From Carboxylicivirga taeanensis (GTDB lineage Bacteria; Bacteroidota; Bacteroidia; Bacteroidales; Marinilabiliaceae): a stretch of 64,000 nucleotides of DNA. Numbering within the stretch: position 1 is the stretch's first letter; the number at the start of each line of letters is the position of its first letter. The notes under the pieces were generated by a model. That model made no database searches. It saw only the letters and a program-made list of their open reading frames with translations, and was not told the DNA's origin. The translations under genes and the position numbers were made by a program. This document shows positions 56,501-64,000 of this stretch, piece after piece. The DNA lies in the NCBI RefSeq assembly GCF_051851475.1, contig NZ_JBPUSJ010000001.1, forward strand, positions 496,001 through 560,000. The letters are read 5' to 3'.

Positions 56501-56556
56501 TGCTTGGCGATCAAACCAAACAGTTGCATTAGTGCCTTCAGAATTTCTTCACTCAT
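53506..56556 (-). CDS. ABC-2/ABCG-type ABC protein with TerB-like N-terminus (module 2)
   Basis: A 1016-residue paralog of 21617-24736 with the same order. TerB-like helices (1-140) are followed by a shared domain at about 170-250 (FVRYTGNQDLYLNG). The ATPase has Walker A GASGAGKTT at 283-291, signature ISGGQRKRL at 389-397, Walker B ILFVDEP at 409-415 and VIHQPSSD. Then come CGTCGN (Cys495, Cys498) and a membrane domain from about 565 with a large periplasmic insert before the last helix. The catalytic motifs are intact. It starts 27 nt after siaC and is followed by its lipoprotein. The position makes it the probable output of SiaB/SiaC signalling. The transported substrate is unknown. Confidence 0.88.
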   Translation of the reverse strand: MSEEILKALMQLFGLIAKQDGGVEANETEYVRVFLEQQLNAEAVEEYYSLFLKFSRDSKLAKGEAEGKVKLTSMKDSVKILGICKKINRQLNKEQKVVVLLRLYELVNADRKFTEQRMAIINTVADVFKLPKEEIEAIETYTVNNDIQKLDLEDVLIVNHHQADGSKSKHIQSGELDGDVFILRVKSAGLYFVRYTGNQDLYLNGLVISNRRIYLFPKGSFIKLPKGQPVYYTDVVSRFMSDSAVSKISYEVNDVGFQFKTGGIGLRNVNISEEQGKLVGIMGASGAGKTTLLNVLCGNETPTSGEVLINGYNLHQEREKVEGVIGYIPQDDLLIEELTVYENLYYNAKLCFKDKSEEHIEELVNNTLMSLGLYERRKLKVGSPLNKMISGGQRKRLNIALELIREPGILFVDEPTSGLSSRDSENVMNLLRELALKGKLIFVVIHQPSSDIYKMFDKMFILDTGGYPVYYGNPSESLIYFKRLDAQINSDQGECGTCGNLNPELIFNIIDANVIDEYGNYTNKRKTSPEEWHNHYKQNIELPKVEQVDATPPKSLNIPSWFKQFFIYTLRDFKSKISNKQYILLNLLEAPFLGFILAYLIRYIVDPESDVYIFRENENMAPYIFMGIIVALFFGLIISAEEIFKDAKILKREKFLNLSRSSYLASKILILFTMSAIQMTLFVLVANSILGIKGMNFEFWLALFSVSAFANILGLILSASFNSIVTIYILIPLVMIPQMVLGGAMFTFDKLNKDFTSVDKVPLVAEVMPSRYIYEGLIVHQYKHNNFKKNIFSVEQQQSSADFKNVYYLPELEEIIDRCRIADKTSNTYSNNIALLHNELSKELKRVPGIQFEGISNLTVEGFDEQAASAAMAYIEQLKAHYRDLFNSADKTINRFMSENIRNNKERFNAIKDAYFNESISDIVRKTFDKNKILRDGNKLIQVVDPIYQIPEPESVLSFRTHFFAPQKHFAGHFFDTLWFNIAVVWLLTILMYIVLYFDLLKRGMNFFGELKLSKK

Positions 56557-56583
56557 ACTTTAATTCTCTGGGAGGTCAATTTA

Positions 56584-56964
56584 TTAGTCGGTATATGATA
56601 CGTATTCGAAAGGTATTTCCACAATGTCGGCATACTCTTCACCTGCTTCCTGCATGTCTTCTTCCTCTTCGTGATAATGCCATTTAATCAAAACTTCGTG
56701 CCCATTTTCAACAATCTCTTCAAACTTTAAAAGAATGTCCAAAATCACCTTTGATGAGGCTGTGTTGAAATATTCCAATTTAAAATTGAATTCCGTTTTT
56801 GCAGCAGGCTCTTCTGCATAGGTGTCAATCCAGTTTAAAATAGGTTCGTAAAATTGGTTGACATCTTCGGGCAATGAACGACCAGAAATTTCGAATTTAC
56901 CGTTGTCTTTATCCAGAATTACATTTGGGGTATCGTCAGTCCCAACAATATTAATTACTTCCAT
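56584..56964 (-). CDS. siaC: SiaC-family regulatory phosphoprotein (DUF1987)
   Basis: A 126-residue cytoplasmic protein. It has the SiaC fold: N-terminal NVILDKDNGKFEISGRSLPEDV and the central strand YFNTASSKVILDILLKFEE. Thr68 in that strand is the position phosphorylated by SiaB in Pseudomonas, where SiaC acts as an anti-sigma-antagonist-like switch for the diguanylate cyclase SiaD. The acidic C-terminal tail (EEEEDMQEAGEEYAD) is characteristic too. It begins 12 nt after siaB and precedes the ABC gene by 27 nt. No siaD or siaA homolog occurs in this window, so its partner here is unknown. Confidence 0.85.
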   Translation of the reverse strand: MEVINIVGTDDTPNVILDKDNGKFEISGRSLPEDVNQFYEPILNWIDTYAEEPAAKTEFNFKLEYFNTASSKVILDILLKFEEIVENGHEVLIKWHYHEEEEDMQEAGEEYADIVEIPFEYVSYTD

Positions 56965-56976
56965 GTTAATGTCAGA

Positions 56977-57546
56977 TTAGTTTCGATGTATAGTTGATGT
57001 TAAGATGAAAAAGCTAACCTCATCGTTTAATTTTTTAAACTCAAACGTGAGTTTACTACCTGTTTTTTTGGCGATATCAATAAAGCCAAGGCCGGCACCA
57101 CCTTTGTCGGAAAGTCTTCCTTCGCGCATCTGCTTTTTATAAAGCTCAGACAGCCCTTGTTTATCGAGGCTATTTACGAGTTCGAGGCTGGCCTTCAGTT
57201 CTGGCACCTTATCATTTTTAATGACGTTACCGGTAATAATGTTATAGCTGCTTTCACCATGGCTCACCATCACAATTCCCCGTCGCTCACTCTCGTCATC
57301 CTCCAATGAATCAGCGTGCTTGCTAATATTCTGAAGACACTCTACCATGACATTAAATACTTTCCGCTGGACCGTATTTGACTCCTGACTCTTTTCAAGG
57401 CTCTTTTCGGTCAGAGAAGTAAATGTTTTGGTAATTTCCTGGGTTACCTCTCCTTCATACACTAAATTAATCTCATTGGTTTTCATCGTCTTGTACATCT
57501 GATATGCAAAGTCTAGAAACCCATGATTCTCTTTATTCTTATCCAT
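56977..57546 (-). CDS. siaB: SiaB-family protein kinase (DUF6272)
   Basis: A 189-residue cytoplasmic protein with a GHKL-type ATPase fold: N-box-like VFNVMVECLQNISKHAD (about residues 65-81) and a glycine-rich segment SDKGGAGLGFIDIAKKTG (about 149-166). In Pseudomonas SiaB phosphorylates SiaC and the phosphatase SiaA reverses it. It is the first gene of the module-2 operon and has no signal or membrane segment. The phosphatase may be encoded elsewhere. Start at 57546 is the first ATG; MDKNKENHG gives a normal cytoplasmic N-terminus. Confidence 0.85.
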   Translation of the reverse strand: MDKNKENHGFLDFAYQMYKTMKTNEINLVYEGEVTQEITKTFTSLTEKSLEKSQESNTVQRKVFNVMVECLQNISKHADSLEDDESERRGIVMVSHGESSYNIITGNVIKNDKVPELKASLELVNSLDKQGLSELYKKQMREGRLSDKGGAGLGFIDIAKKTGSKLTFEFKKLNDEVSFFILTSTIHRN

Positions 57547-57857
57547 ATTTTGTAGTGTGTTAGACTTACTACTTCCTTATATTAGCGCAATATAGTAAGA
57601 AATACAAAAGTAGAAAGAACAATACAATTAGCGGCTCTTTTGGGCAATGAATTTATAAAAACCACTCCCATATCAGCCCTGTTTTCCGACCTACAAAGAT
57701 AGTTGTATTTCCAACTTCTCACGTGAATGCTCGTACGGAAAAAACGCAGAATTGTTTTGAATTTTTACGCAAAATGAAGATTATCGCTTATCAGGGGGTA
57801 AATAAACCTGATAAACAACACCCTCAGGCATTTGTAGTCTTTCACAAAAGCTTTCGC
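57547..57857. other. Intergenic region upstream of siaB
   Basis: A 311-bp gap between siaB and the next gene on the same strand. The minus strand carries two -7-like elements, TACTTTTG at 57605-57612 and TATCTTTG at 57694-57701, neither with a -33 TTG at proper spacing. A palindrome TTATCAGG/CCTGATAA (about 57787-57812) follows the neighbouring gene and may be its 3' end. No gene is supported here. Confidence 0.5.
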
Positions 57858-58415
57858 TTAATTCAGATTGACCAAAAAATTGGATTGCAAACTGGTTGGC
57901 TCACTGACGTCGGCTTCCTGCTCCTCATCATAGCCCGATGTTGTGATACTAAAGCCTTGCGATAAGTAGTTGGAAATGGCTGACATCTTATCAAACTCAC
58001 TGGCGCGACAGAAGATGCGTCTGGGCTCGAACTGAAAACAGTAATCCACAACTTTGGATAGGAAAAGTGCTCGGGTTTCAAATTCAATGGATTCGTCAAC
58101 GATTCTGAAATTCCGTATCTCCACCTGTCGATCGGGCAACACAATCAAATCAAACAATCCTACTACAGCACCCTTATAAAGCGCCACAAAGAAATGAACT
58201 TCGGGATAAGAAAGGGCATTTCGTAAAACATCATTACCTGAGCATAACCTTGTCCACCACCTGCCTTTGGACTGGCAGATTTGAGGCTCCTGATAACTGA
58301 AGCCATGGTTCTTTTTAATTTTTACCAGTTCAATCTTCTTTTCATAGCCTCTGGCAGGCAAAAACTGATTGCGACTGGTAAGCTCAAGCAAATTATAGTT
58401 TAAACGCTTTCTCAT
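57858..58415 (-). CDS. Hypothetical protein, possibly GNAT-like
   Basis: A 185-residue cytoplasmic protein. I do not recognise it. A central strand pair (VHFFVALYKGAVVGLFDLIVLPDRQVEIRNFRI) and following helices would fit the beta-strand core of an acetyltransferase (GNAT), but the usual acetyl-CoA loop (R/Q-x-x-G-x-G/A) is not evident. The N-terminus is basic. It precedes siaB by 311 nt on the same strand and is probably not in that operon. A hairpin immediately before its ATG can pair with its Shine-Dalgarno-like AGGGAG. Confidence 0.55.
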   Translation of the reverse strand: MRKRLNYNLLELTSRNQFLPARGYEKKIELVKIKKNHGFSYQEPQICQSKGRWWTRLCSGNDVLRNALSYPEVHFFVALYKGAVVGLFDLIVLPDRQVEIRNFRIVDESIEFETRALFLSKVVDYCFQFEPRRIFCRASEFDKMSAISNYLSQGFSITTSGYDEEQEADVSEPTSLQSNFLVNLN

Positions 58416-58417
58416 AA

Positions 58418-58442
58418 CTCCCTAACATCTTACTGTAGGGAG
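58418..58442 (-). promoter_or_regulatory. Hairpin occluding a ribosome-binding site
   Basis: On the minus strand CTCCCTA and TAGGGAG form a perfect 7-bp stem with an 11-nt loop. The 3' arm contains AGGGAG two bases before the ATG at 58415, so the stem would cover the ribosome-binding site. Confidence 0.55.
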
Positions 58443-58491
58443 CTTAACATTATTCGTGCCAAACTATATTAAAAAATGTCAAAATCCACTA

Positions 58492-59484
58492 TTACACCAC
58501 TGACTCCCAAGTACCTGCCTCCGATGATCGAACAACCGCATCGAGCACTTTTTGATTTAGAATGGCATCATCACTGTTCTCCAAAGCATGGCCCTTGTCC
58601 AGCACAATTTCAGCGAATTCGGCCACCATTAGTGCATACTGATCAACCGGTTCGAAGTTAATTTCACGCGTGCCAATCGCTGAGTCGACAGTTACCTTTG
58701 CGGGCACATCATTATAGGCATTGAATGGCAAATGTATCGTAATCCGTCCGGCCGTAGCTACAATGTCCACCTTTTGAAATGCAGCGGCAGCCGTTGATAC
58801 ATTAAACGTGGCTCGCGCTCCACCAAAATCGAGTATGGCCGTAGTTAAACTATCTGTTTTAAATTCGGCATGATAACTCATGAGCCCAATGACCTTTTCA
58901 GGTTCTTTCCCCATCAGGAATCGGGAAAGAGAAATAGCATAACAACCAATATCGCGCAAACCGCCACCTCCATACTCCTTAATGTTTCTGATGTTGGCTG
59001 CCGATGGGTTATTATATGAAAACGAGGTGTTAATATACTGTACCTTCCCAATATTGTTGGTCCGAATGATCTCACTAACTTTTTTCCATTGAGGATGGTA
59101 CTTGTACATAAACGCCTCCATGAGCACCACTCCCTTCTTTTGGCAATACTCGGCCACCTCCATTGCTTCTGTGGCATCCATACTAAGGGGCTTTTCGCAA
59201 AGTACATGCTTACCTGCATCTGCTGCCTTCTTAATCCATTCGGCATGCAAATGATTTGGCAACGGAATGTACACGGCTTCAATCGTATTATCGTTTAGCA
59301 GGGCTTCGTAGCTTCCGTAAGCCTGCTCTATGTTAAATTGCCGGGCTACATCGGCAGCTTTCAGCTCCGAGCGAGAAGCAATAGCCGCCAGCTCAACATT
59401 TTCAAGCCCCTGCACTGGCACCACCACTCGCTTAATAAAGTGATTGGATACCCCTAAAACACCTAACTTAATCCGTTTCATCAT
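58492..59484 (-). CDS. Gfo/Idh/MocA-family oxidoreductase
   Basis: A 330-residue NAD(P)-dependent oxidoreductase. The N-terminal Rossmann fold has RIKLGVLGVSNHFIKRVVVP (a variant GxxG motif; the usual GxGxxG reads GVSNHF here), then VLCEKPLSMDATEAMEV with the conserved Lys of the E-K-P motif. The C-terminal domain carries GGGGLRDIGCYAISLSRF (the D-x-G-x-Y/H motif). Such enzymes oxidise or reduce sugars and inositols. It is 14 nt downstream of the propeller protein gene on the same strand. The substrate is not predictable. MM at the start leaves the choice between 59484 and 59481 open. Confidence 0.9.
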   Translation of the reverse strand: MMKRIKLGVLGVSNHFIKRVVVPVQGLENVELAAIASRSELKAADVARQFNIEQAYGSYEALLNDNTIEAVYIPLPNHLHAEWIKKAADAGKHVLCEKPLSMDATEAMEVAEYCQKKGVVLMEAFMYKYHPQWKKVSEIIRTNNIGKVQYINTSFSYNNPSAANIRNIKEYGGGGLRDIGCYAISLSRFLMGKEPEKVIGLMSYHAEFKTDSLTTAILDFGGARATFNVSTAAAAFQKVDIVATAGRITIHLPFNAYNDVPAKVTVDSAIGTREINFEPVDQYALMVAEFAEIVLDKGHALENSDDAILNQKVLDAVVRSSEAGTWESVV

Positions 59485-59498
59485 TCACTTACTTTTGC

Positions 59499-62231
59499 TT
59501 AGTCAACCTGATAGTTATAAATATAATTTTGCGCACCACCAACAATTAAATTGAATCTCGAGGCCGAAGACTTGAGAAAGCCTATGCTAAACCTGGATTT
59601 ACCTTTGAGCGGAAACCCCTTATATGTTTTCCCATTTTCGTTTAACAGATAAATATGCCCATTTGATTTTTCGGTCACACCAAACTTCATATTCTGCGCC
59701 GAAAAACGATATAGATCAACACTCAGGTTGATCTCATTTTCAAACTCTCGTTCAAAGACCTCTTTACCTTTATTTGAAACACATGTGACCTTATTAGGTT
59801 CGGCAATCAGGTAATGACTCTTCCCATTCATCTCAAAAACACTAAAAGCATGATTTCCGGCTGCAGAAACCAACTCCGAACTCGTTACTTCTCCGTTAGA
59901 TAATTGAATTTTTGTAAGTCGTCCATCAGCACACGTTGTTACCAAACAGTCGTTAGCTTGGTCCTCATTCTGAAGAAAATAAGGCGAATTGGCGTTTCTA
60001 ATAAAATCCTTATTGAGCTTCACCCGAATATTCCCTCGCCTGTCACATATATAATTTCGCTTATCATCGGCAAAGGCTATATAATCTTTCCCACTTGTGC
60101 GAAAGTGCTGAACAGGCAGGCTCACCCGACCATCAGTTTTATTAAATTTCCAGCCGGCCACCGTATTTCCCTTGGCATTGTACAAGTATATCCGCCTGTT
60201 TTTACAAGCCACAAAAAGCCGGTAATTCCGATTGTTATCGTAATCGAATACGGCAATTCCGTTGGTGGCTTCAGATGGCAGGCGCACCGGGAAGTTCGCA
60301 ACATGGTTGCCATTTCTGTCCAGCAGATAAATGGATTTTCTGGTATTAAACAGGTACTGTAATTTATTATTGTGATAGTAGTCTATTTGCACCACATCAC
60401 TTAAAATCTCGCTATCGAGAGGTTTTTTCCACAAGACACGGCCTGTATTACTTAAAAGGTAAAGGTTATTTGCCTCGTCCTGCACCACCACTTCCCGCTC
60501 CTGGGTATAATGGTTATCTACCAATACCGGCTTAAAGTTAACTGTTGAGTCGAGCAGGCTTTGCCAAACAGTGCGTGGCTCTGACTCGCGACTCGGAAGG
60601 TATTGAAGGTAAGAAGTGGTGTATATCATCGGCCCCGTGCCGCTCAACTGCATGCCAAAACCATAAAAATTATTCAAGGCAGCTTTCTGATCTTCATTTA
60701 AACTGCCGAATATGGGTGCAAATGACTCTTTAAAGAACGACTCCAAATGGGCGGTTTCGCAAAAAGCAAACACATTCTCACGGCTCGAAAAATGGCTTCT
60801 AAAAGCCTGATGTGCTTTATCATTTGAAAGCGTAGTTTTGAGCATGTTACTATATATAAACTGCTCTATCAATATCGGGGCATCGGCAATTATCAGATTA
60901 TCCTCATAAAATGAGAGGTATTTTTGAGGCACTTTGGGCAGAACGGCTTGAAAAAACAGCTCGAGCATATCATTAGAAAAACCGTTGTAGATATTATAGC
61001 TGATGCCGTCATCGGGCGTATATTTTTTTGCTACAAGCGCATTTTTATTCATCTTACGCAACATCTCCATTAATGCCTCTTTGCCTCGGGATGAGCTATT
61101 AAGCTTAAATACAAGCAAGCCATTAGCTTTTGGCTGAAGGCTATTATAGTCGGTATAAACCAAAGCCATACTTCCAGACAACTCATTGAAAAAATCGTCC
61201 TCAGGATTAAACCCCACTTTAAGCTCCAAACCACTTAGCTGCTTCCGAAATTCACCATTTGCGGCATTAAAGCTGGCGATACGCTTTTTTAGATCTTCTC
61301 CGCTTTCGAGACTAACTGACAGATAAGAACGCGTATTACCAGGCAAAACATCTTGAATTTGGGTTCGCTGTGGCTTGGCATTTTTAAGCAACTGGCTCAT
61401 GATGCCGTTATTATTGGCACCAATAAACCCATTTAAGACGATGGCCTGCTGATCAATGTCAATATCGAGCTCGGCCCATTTGCTTTGGTCGCCAACAACT
61501 TTCGCTTTCCTCTTCAGACCGGGGCCTAAAATCGACTTCAGCACATCTGGCAACTGGTCAAAATTTACGAAGAGATTCAGTTTAGAGCCAGCTCCAATCG
61601 TTTTATATATCTGCTTAAAATCATCATGGTTAGTCCATGAATAGACATTTTGTTGCTCCCTAACAGAAGCTTCCACCAAAAGACTGGTTTGACTTAACAG
61701 CAAAATACCATTATTTACACTTGCAAACCAATGCTGGCCCTTGCCTTTAAGCTCGTAAATCGTTTGGGAATTGTACTTTCGTTCACGAAGTGTTACTCCC
61801 AGATCGGGCATTTGCCTGATAAACCGCTGTATTTTGGCTTCTTCTTTCCGATTAGGCAATTCGAATATAAAAAGCTGACTGACACTTTCTTTCCCTTGCG
61901 CATGCAATGAACAGTAAAACGGCAATTCTTTCAGATGAGCAAAAGCACTCAGTCCATCACCAACCTTAAGGGAATCTAAATACTGAAACTCTTTCAGGCT
62001 TTCACTCACCAATGCTGAACTTCCTAATTCATTTTTGAAGTCGATGGTGTTGAACAGGGCATTATAAATATAGTCGATACTCTCCCCTTTCATTATAACA
62101 GCTGCATCGGACGGAACAGCTGCAAGCGACTGAGTATTGTCGTAGCTTTTAACACGACTTACCTGATAAAGAATGTAAGCAAGTAGTAAACAACAAACTG
62201 AAATAGTGGCAATGATCCAGCCTTTTTTCAT
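59499..62231 (-). CDS. Membrane-anchored DUF3352-like protein with C-terminal propeller
   Basis: A 910-residue protein with one N-terminal helix (residues 7-27) and a large extracytoplasmic part. Residues 30-530 resemble DUF3352-type repeats (SLAAVPSDAAVIMKGES, HWFASVNNGILLLSQTSLLVEAS). The last 350 residues contain repeated strands of a beta-propeller kind (LYLLSNTGRVLWKKPL, IYLLDRNGNHVANFPV, IYLYNAKGNTVAGW), reminiscent of PQQ- or WD-like repeats that read as a sequence of paired strands. I do not know a function. It lies 94 nt after the PorZ-like gene and 14 nt before the oxidoreductase, so all three may be co-transcribed. Confidence 0.65.
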   Translation of the reverse strand: MKKGWIIATISVCCLLLAYILYQVSRVKSYDNTQSLAAVPSDAAVIMKGESIDYIYNALFNTIDFKNELGSSALVSESLKEFQYLDSLKVGDGLSAFAHLKELPFYCSLHAQGKESVSQLFIFELPNRKEEAKIQRFIRQMPDLGVTLRERKYNSQTIYELKGKGQHWFASVNNGILLLSQTSLLVEASVREQQNVYSWTNHDDFKQIYKTIGAGSKLNLFVNFDQLPDVLKSILGPGLKRKAKVVGDQSKWAELDIDIDQQAIVLNGFIGANNNGIMSQLLKNAKPQRTQIQDVLPGNTRSYLSVSLESGEDLKKRIASFNAANGEFRKQLSGLELKVGFNPEDDFFNELSGSMALVYTDYNSLQPKANGLLVFKLNSSSRGKEALMEMLRKMNKNALVAKKYTPDDGISYNIYNGFSNDMLELFFQAVLPKVPQKYLSFYEDNLIIADAPILIEQFIYSNMLKTTLSNDKAHQAFRSHFSSRENVFAFCETAHLESFFKESFAPIFGSLNEDQKAALNNFYGFGMQLSGTGPMIYTTSYLQYLPSRESEPRTVWQSLLDSTVNFKPVLVDNHYTQEREVVVQDEANNLYLLSNTGRVLWKKPLDSEILSDVVQIDYYHNNKLQYLFNTRKSIYLLDRNGNHVANFPVRLPSEATNGIAVFDYDNNRNYRLFVACKNRRIYLYNAKGNTVAGWKFNKTDGRVSLPVQHFRTSGKDYIAFADDKRNYICDRRGNIRVKLNKDFIRNANSPYFLQNEDQANDCLVTTCADGRLTKIQLSNGEVTSSELVSAAGNHAFSVFEMNGKSHYLIAEPNKVTCVSNKGKEVFEREFENEINLSVDLYRFSAQNMKFGVTEKSNGHIYLLNENGKTYKGFPLKGKSRFSIGFLKSSASRFNLIVGGAQNYIYNYQVD

Positions 62232-62325
62232 ATTGTAAGATAGTTCGGTTAGACAAATATTAGTTAGGAACCTTATTACAAAGCTAATTTTGATCGCTTA
62301 AATGGGCAAAAAAAAATGATGAATT

Positions 62326-64000
62326 CTACCTAACCACCAAAATTTTAGTCACCCCAGATAATTCACCCCCTTCATCACTCACATAAACCAGGTAGACTCC
62401 CGTCTTAACCCTTTCTCCCCCAAAGTTTTTGCCATTCCAATAAGCCTTGCCTCCTAAAGAGTTCGTTTGGTAAACAAGCTTACCACTAACGGTTGTGATT
62501 TTGACGATACTATTTTGCATTAATCCGGCAATTGTGATATCGCCGTTAAAATCTTCCCGAACAGGATTCGGGTACGCATAGATTTTTTCAAACCCAGCTG
62601 CTCCTTCAGTGGCCGTCGCCTTATAGGAAACGATTCCTTTAGCCGTGCCAATAAACACCTCTCCATTAGCAGGGGAAATGGTAATGCTGGTGATGCTATT
62701 GGAAGGTAGCGGACTGTTTTGAGTATTGAAAGTGGCGTAAGTTTTTAGTCCGTCTTCGGAAACGAGATACACCCCAGAATTCTCAGTACCAATCCACTTG
62801 CGGTTAGCACCATCAACGGCAATAGATGATACGCGTTCTTTCTCGAGCAGGTAGTCAGCCAAGTTACTTCCATCATTACGCGGTACCTTAATGCGACTTA
62901 CAATCGGGTACTCTTCTGTGAAAATTGCCCAGGGCCGAAAATACACCAGTACGCCTTTATCGGTTCCAAGCCATACATAGCCTTTCTTATCTTCGGCCAG
63001 TGACAGAATCACTCTGGTCAGCTCTTTTCCATTTTCATCCCAAAGCCTTAGCTGACCTTTGTTACGCTCATCATTACCATAGCCCAACGGCGCACCGCTT
63101 CTATATGCATCATCGCTATCGTCCAGTAAAGTGCCTTTGGTATCTATCACCATTAGGCCCTGTCGCTCCCCTACCGCCGCGCGCGGAATGGGGAACCAGA
63201 CCATATCATCTTTCGTAATCAGCATCTGACCCGTGCTATGTATGTCTCTGGCGCCGGCATAGTCAAACTGGTACCAGGCTGAGTCTGATTTCACGACAAT
63301 GCCACTTTGCACTTCCGAATTTGTCATCCACACATTACCCTCACTATCGCTGGCAATTCCGCCAACCCTTACATACATTCTGCCATCCGGAAAGATATCC
63401 TGCAGGCCATTGTCACTTTCACCATGATGCTGAATGGTATCGACCCCTTGGACTTCGAATATCCCGCCACCCCAGCTGGAGATATACGCTTTGCTATCAT
63501 CAGTTTTATCGGAACAAATTCGCAATAAGTCCCTGGTTGTATAACCTCCGCCAGGCACCTTACTTCTATAACTATCCCAATTGCTGTAATTGAAAAAAGA
63601 ATACTCCACCCGACGGTTTAGATTGTTGTAATCAGCGGTTATTCCGCCAGCTGTTGAATACACTCCTTGACTGGTCGCATGCAGATAAAAGCAATTGTTG
63701 GAATAGGGGCCATTGGCCAGGTAGAAATTATCAGCTGCATGTGTATATTGCACCAGCCCGTAGTTCCGATCGGCCACAAAATAAGCATCTTCGTAACTGG
63801 AGTAAATGGCATCTTGAGCCGATAATCTGTCGGCAAATGAATAGCTGGTTATCCTGTCTGACTCGGTAAAATTTTCATTAAAAACAAGGATTCTGGACGA
63901 CAAGGAAACAACTAGTTTACCTGCAAACACATTGATACTCTTAACCTGTGAATCGGTTAAAAGACTAGACCATGCATTTTCATTTCCATGCTCCACCCTG
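62326..64000 (-). CDS. porZ: PorZ-like type IX secretion protein, C-terminal part (partial)
   Basis: The frame is open to the window edge, so the N-terminus is missing; about 557 residues remain. The protein consists of beta-propeller repeats (KGYVWLGTDKGVLVYF, DGANRKWIGTENSGVYLVSEDG, NGEVFIGTAKGIVSY) followed by a C-terminal type IX sorting domain from about 470 (YAYPNPVREDFNGDITIAG ... KTGVYLVYVSDEGG ... TKILVVR). The propeller plus sorting-domain layout matches PorZ, the sensor/A-LPS delivery component of the PorU-PorV-PorQ-PorZ attachment complex of the type IX secretion system. Other T9SS-secreted propeller proteins would look similar, and the missing N-terminus would help. The presence of a sorting domain shows that the organism has this secretion system. 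Confidence 0.75.
   Translation of the reverse strand, partial: RVEHGNENAWSSLLTDSQVKSINVFAGKLVVSLSSRILVFNENFTESDRITSYSFADRLSAQDAIYSSYEDAYFVADRNYGLVQYTHAADNFYLANGPYSNNCFYLHATSQGVYSTAGGITADYNNLNRRVEYSFFNYSNWDSYRSKVPGGGYTTRDLLRICSDKTDDSKAYISSWGGGIFEVQGVDTIQHHGESDNGLQDIFPDGRMYVRVGGIASDSEGNVWMTNSEVQSGIVVKSDSAWYQFDYAGARDIHSTGQMLITKDDMVWFPIPRAAVGERQGLMVIDTKGTLLDDSDDAYRSGAPLGYGNDERNKGQLRLWDENGKELTRVILSLAEDKKGYVWLGTDKGVLVYFRPWAIFTEEYPIVSRIKVPRNDGSNLADYLLEKERVSSIAVDGANRKWIGTENSGVYLVSEDGLKTYATFNTQNSPLPSNSITSITISPANGEVFIGTAKGIVSYKATATEGAAGFEKIYAYPNPVREDFNGDITIAGLMQNSIVKITTVSGKLVYQTNSLGGKAYWNGKNFGGERVKTGVYLVYVSDEGGELSGVTKILVVR

Noticed and set aside
57723..57965. Plus-strand frame of 80 codons upstream of siaB
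   Set aside because: It overlaps the 3' end of the gene at 57858-58415 in antisense, has no recognisable domain and no promoter.
1..64000. CRISPR arrays, IS elements, prophage or integrase genes
   Set aside because: No regularly spaced repeats, transposase motifs, terminal inverted repeats or phage genes were seen anywhere in the window.

Overview
The window looks like chromosomal DNA of a facultatively anaerobic, free-living or marine-type member of the Bacteroidetes (Bacteroidota). I infer a relative of the Marinilabiliales/Bacteroidales, but no rRNA is present to fix this. The supporting signs are consensus Bacteroidetes promoters (TTG/TTTG about 18-21 nt before TAnnTTTG), a SusC/SusD pair, a FecR/ECF-sigma switch, a type IX secretion (PorZ-like) protein with a C-terminal sorting domain, DUF3341 and DUF6146 families, and an Alternative Complex III operon.

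Layout. 1-385: the end of a SPOR-domain protein. 469-8438 (minus): a complete six-gene Alternative Complex III operon (actA-B-C-D-F-E) with no oxidase genes attached. 8611-18725: housekeeping genes (AI-2E family permease, ADP-ribosylglycohydrolase-like protein, Lon, sugar nucleotidyltransferase, ribosomal protein L31 type B, a GNAT-like protein, a class-V aminotransferase, an AlkD-like repair protein). 18834-21579: tRNA-His, then a DUF362 protein and a NapH/NapG-like polyferredoxin. 21617-25655 (minus): a lipoprotein plus a large ABC-2 (ABCG-like) protein, module 1. 26054-29065: an EamA exporter, a DUF6146 lipoprotein and a CoA-transferase. 29275-42460: a polysaccharide-utilization locus with SusC, SusD, two glycoside-hydrolase-type proteins, a metalloprotease-like lipoprotein, FecR, an ECF sigma factor and a CBM9-like protein. 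43104-45428: a GH20 hexosaminidase. 45592-45665: a CAT-anticodon tRNA, probably Ile2. 45840-51768: a small lipoprotein, a protease/propeller/Omp85-type barrel fusion and a K+-dependent membrane pyrophosphatase. 52038-57546 (minus): a five-gene operon siaB-siaC-ABC-lipoprotein-secreted protein, module 2. 57858-64000 (minus): a hypothetical protein, an oxidoreductase, a membrane-anchored propeller protein and the C-terminal part of a PorZ-like protein.

The most unusual content is the pair of paralogous ABC/lipoprotein modules about 27 kb apart. Each ABC protein has a TerB-like N-terminus, a conserved pre-ATPase domain, an ABCG-type ATPase, a conserved CxxCGN element and an ABC-2 membrane domain. 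Each is next to a lipoprotein of one shared, uncharacterised family. Module 2 is co-transcribed with SiaB/SiaC partner-switching genes, which suggests a kinase/phosphoprotein-controlled envelope transporter that I cannot match to a described system. Other items worth attention are an ADP-ribosylglycohydrolase relative that has lost its C-terminal metal motif, a NapH-NapG type fusion with an internal twin-arginine signal, and a PUL hydrolase that fits no family I recognise.
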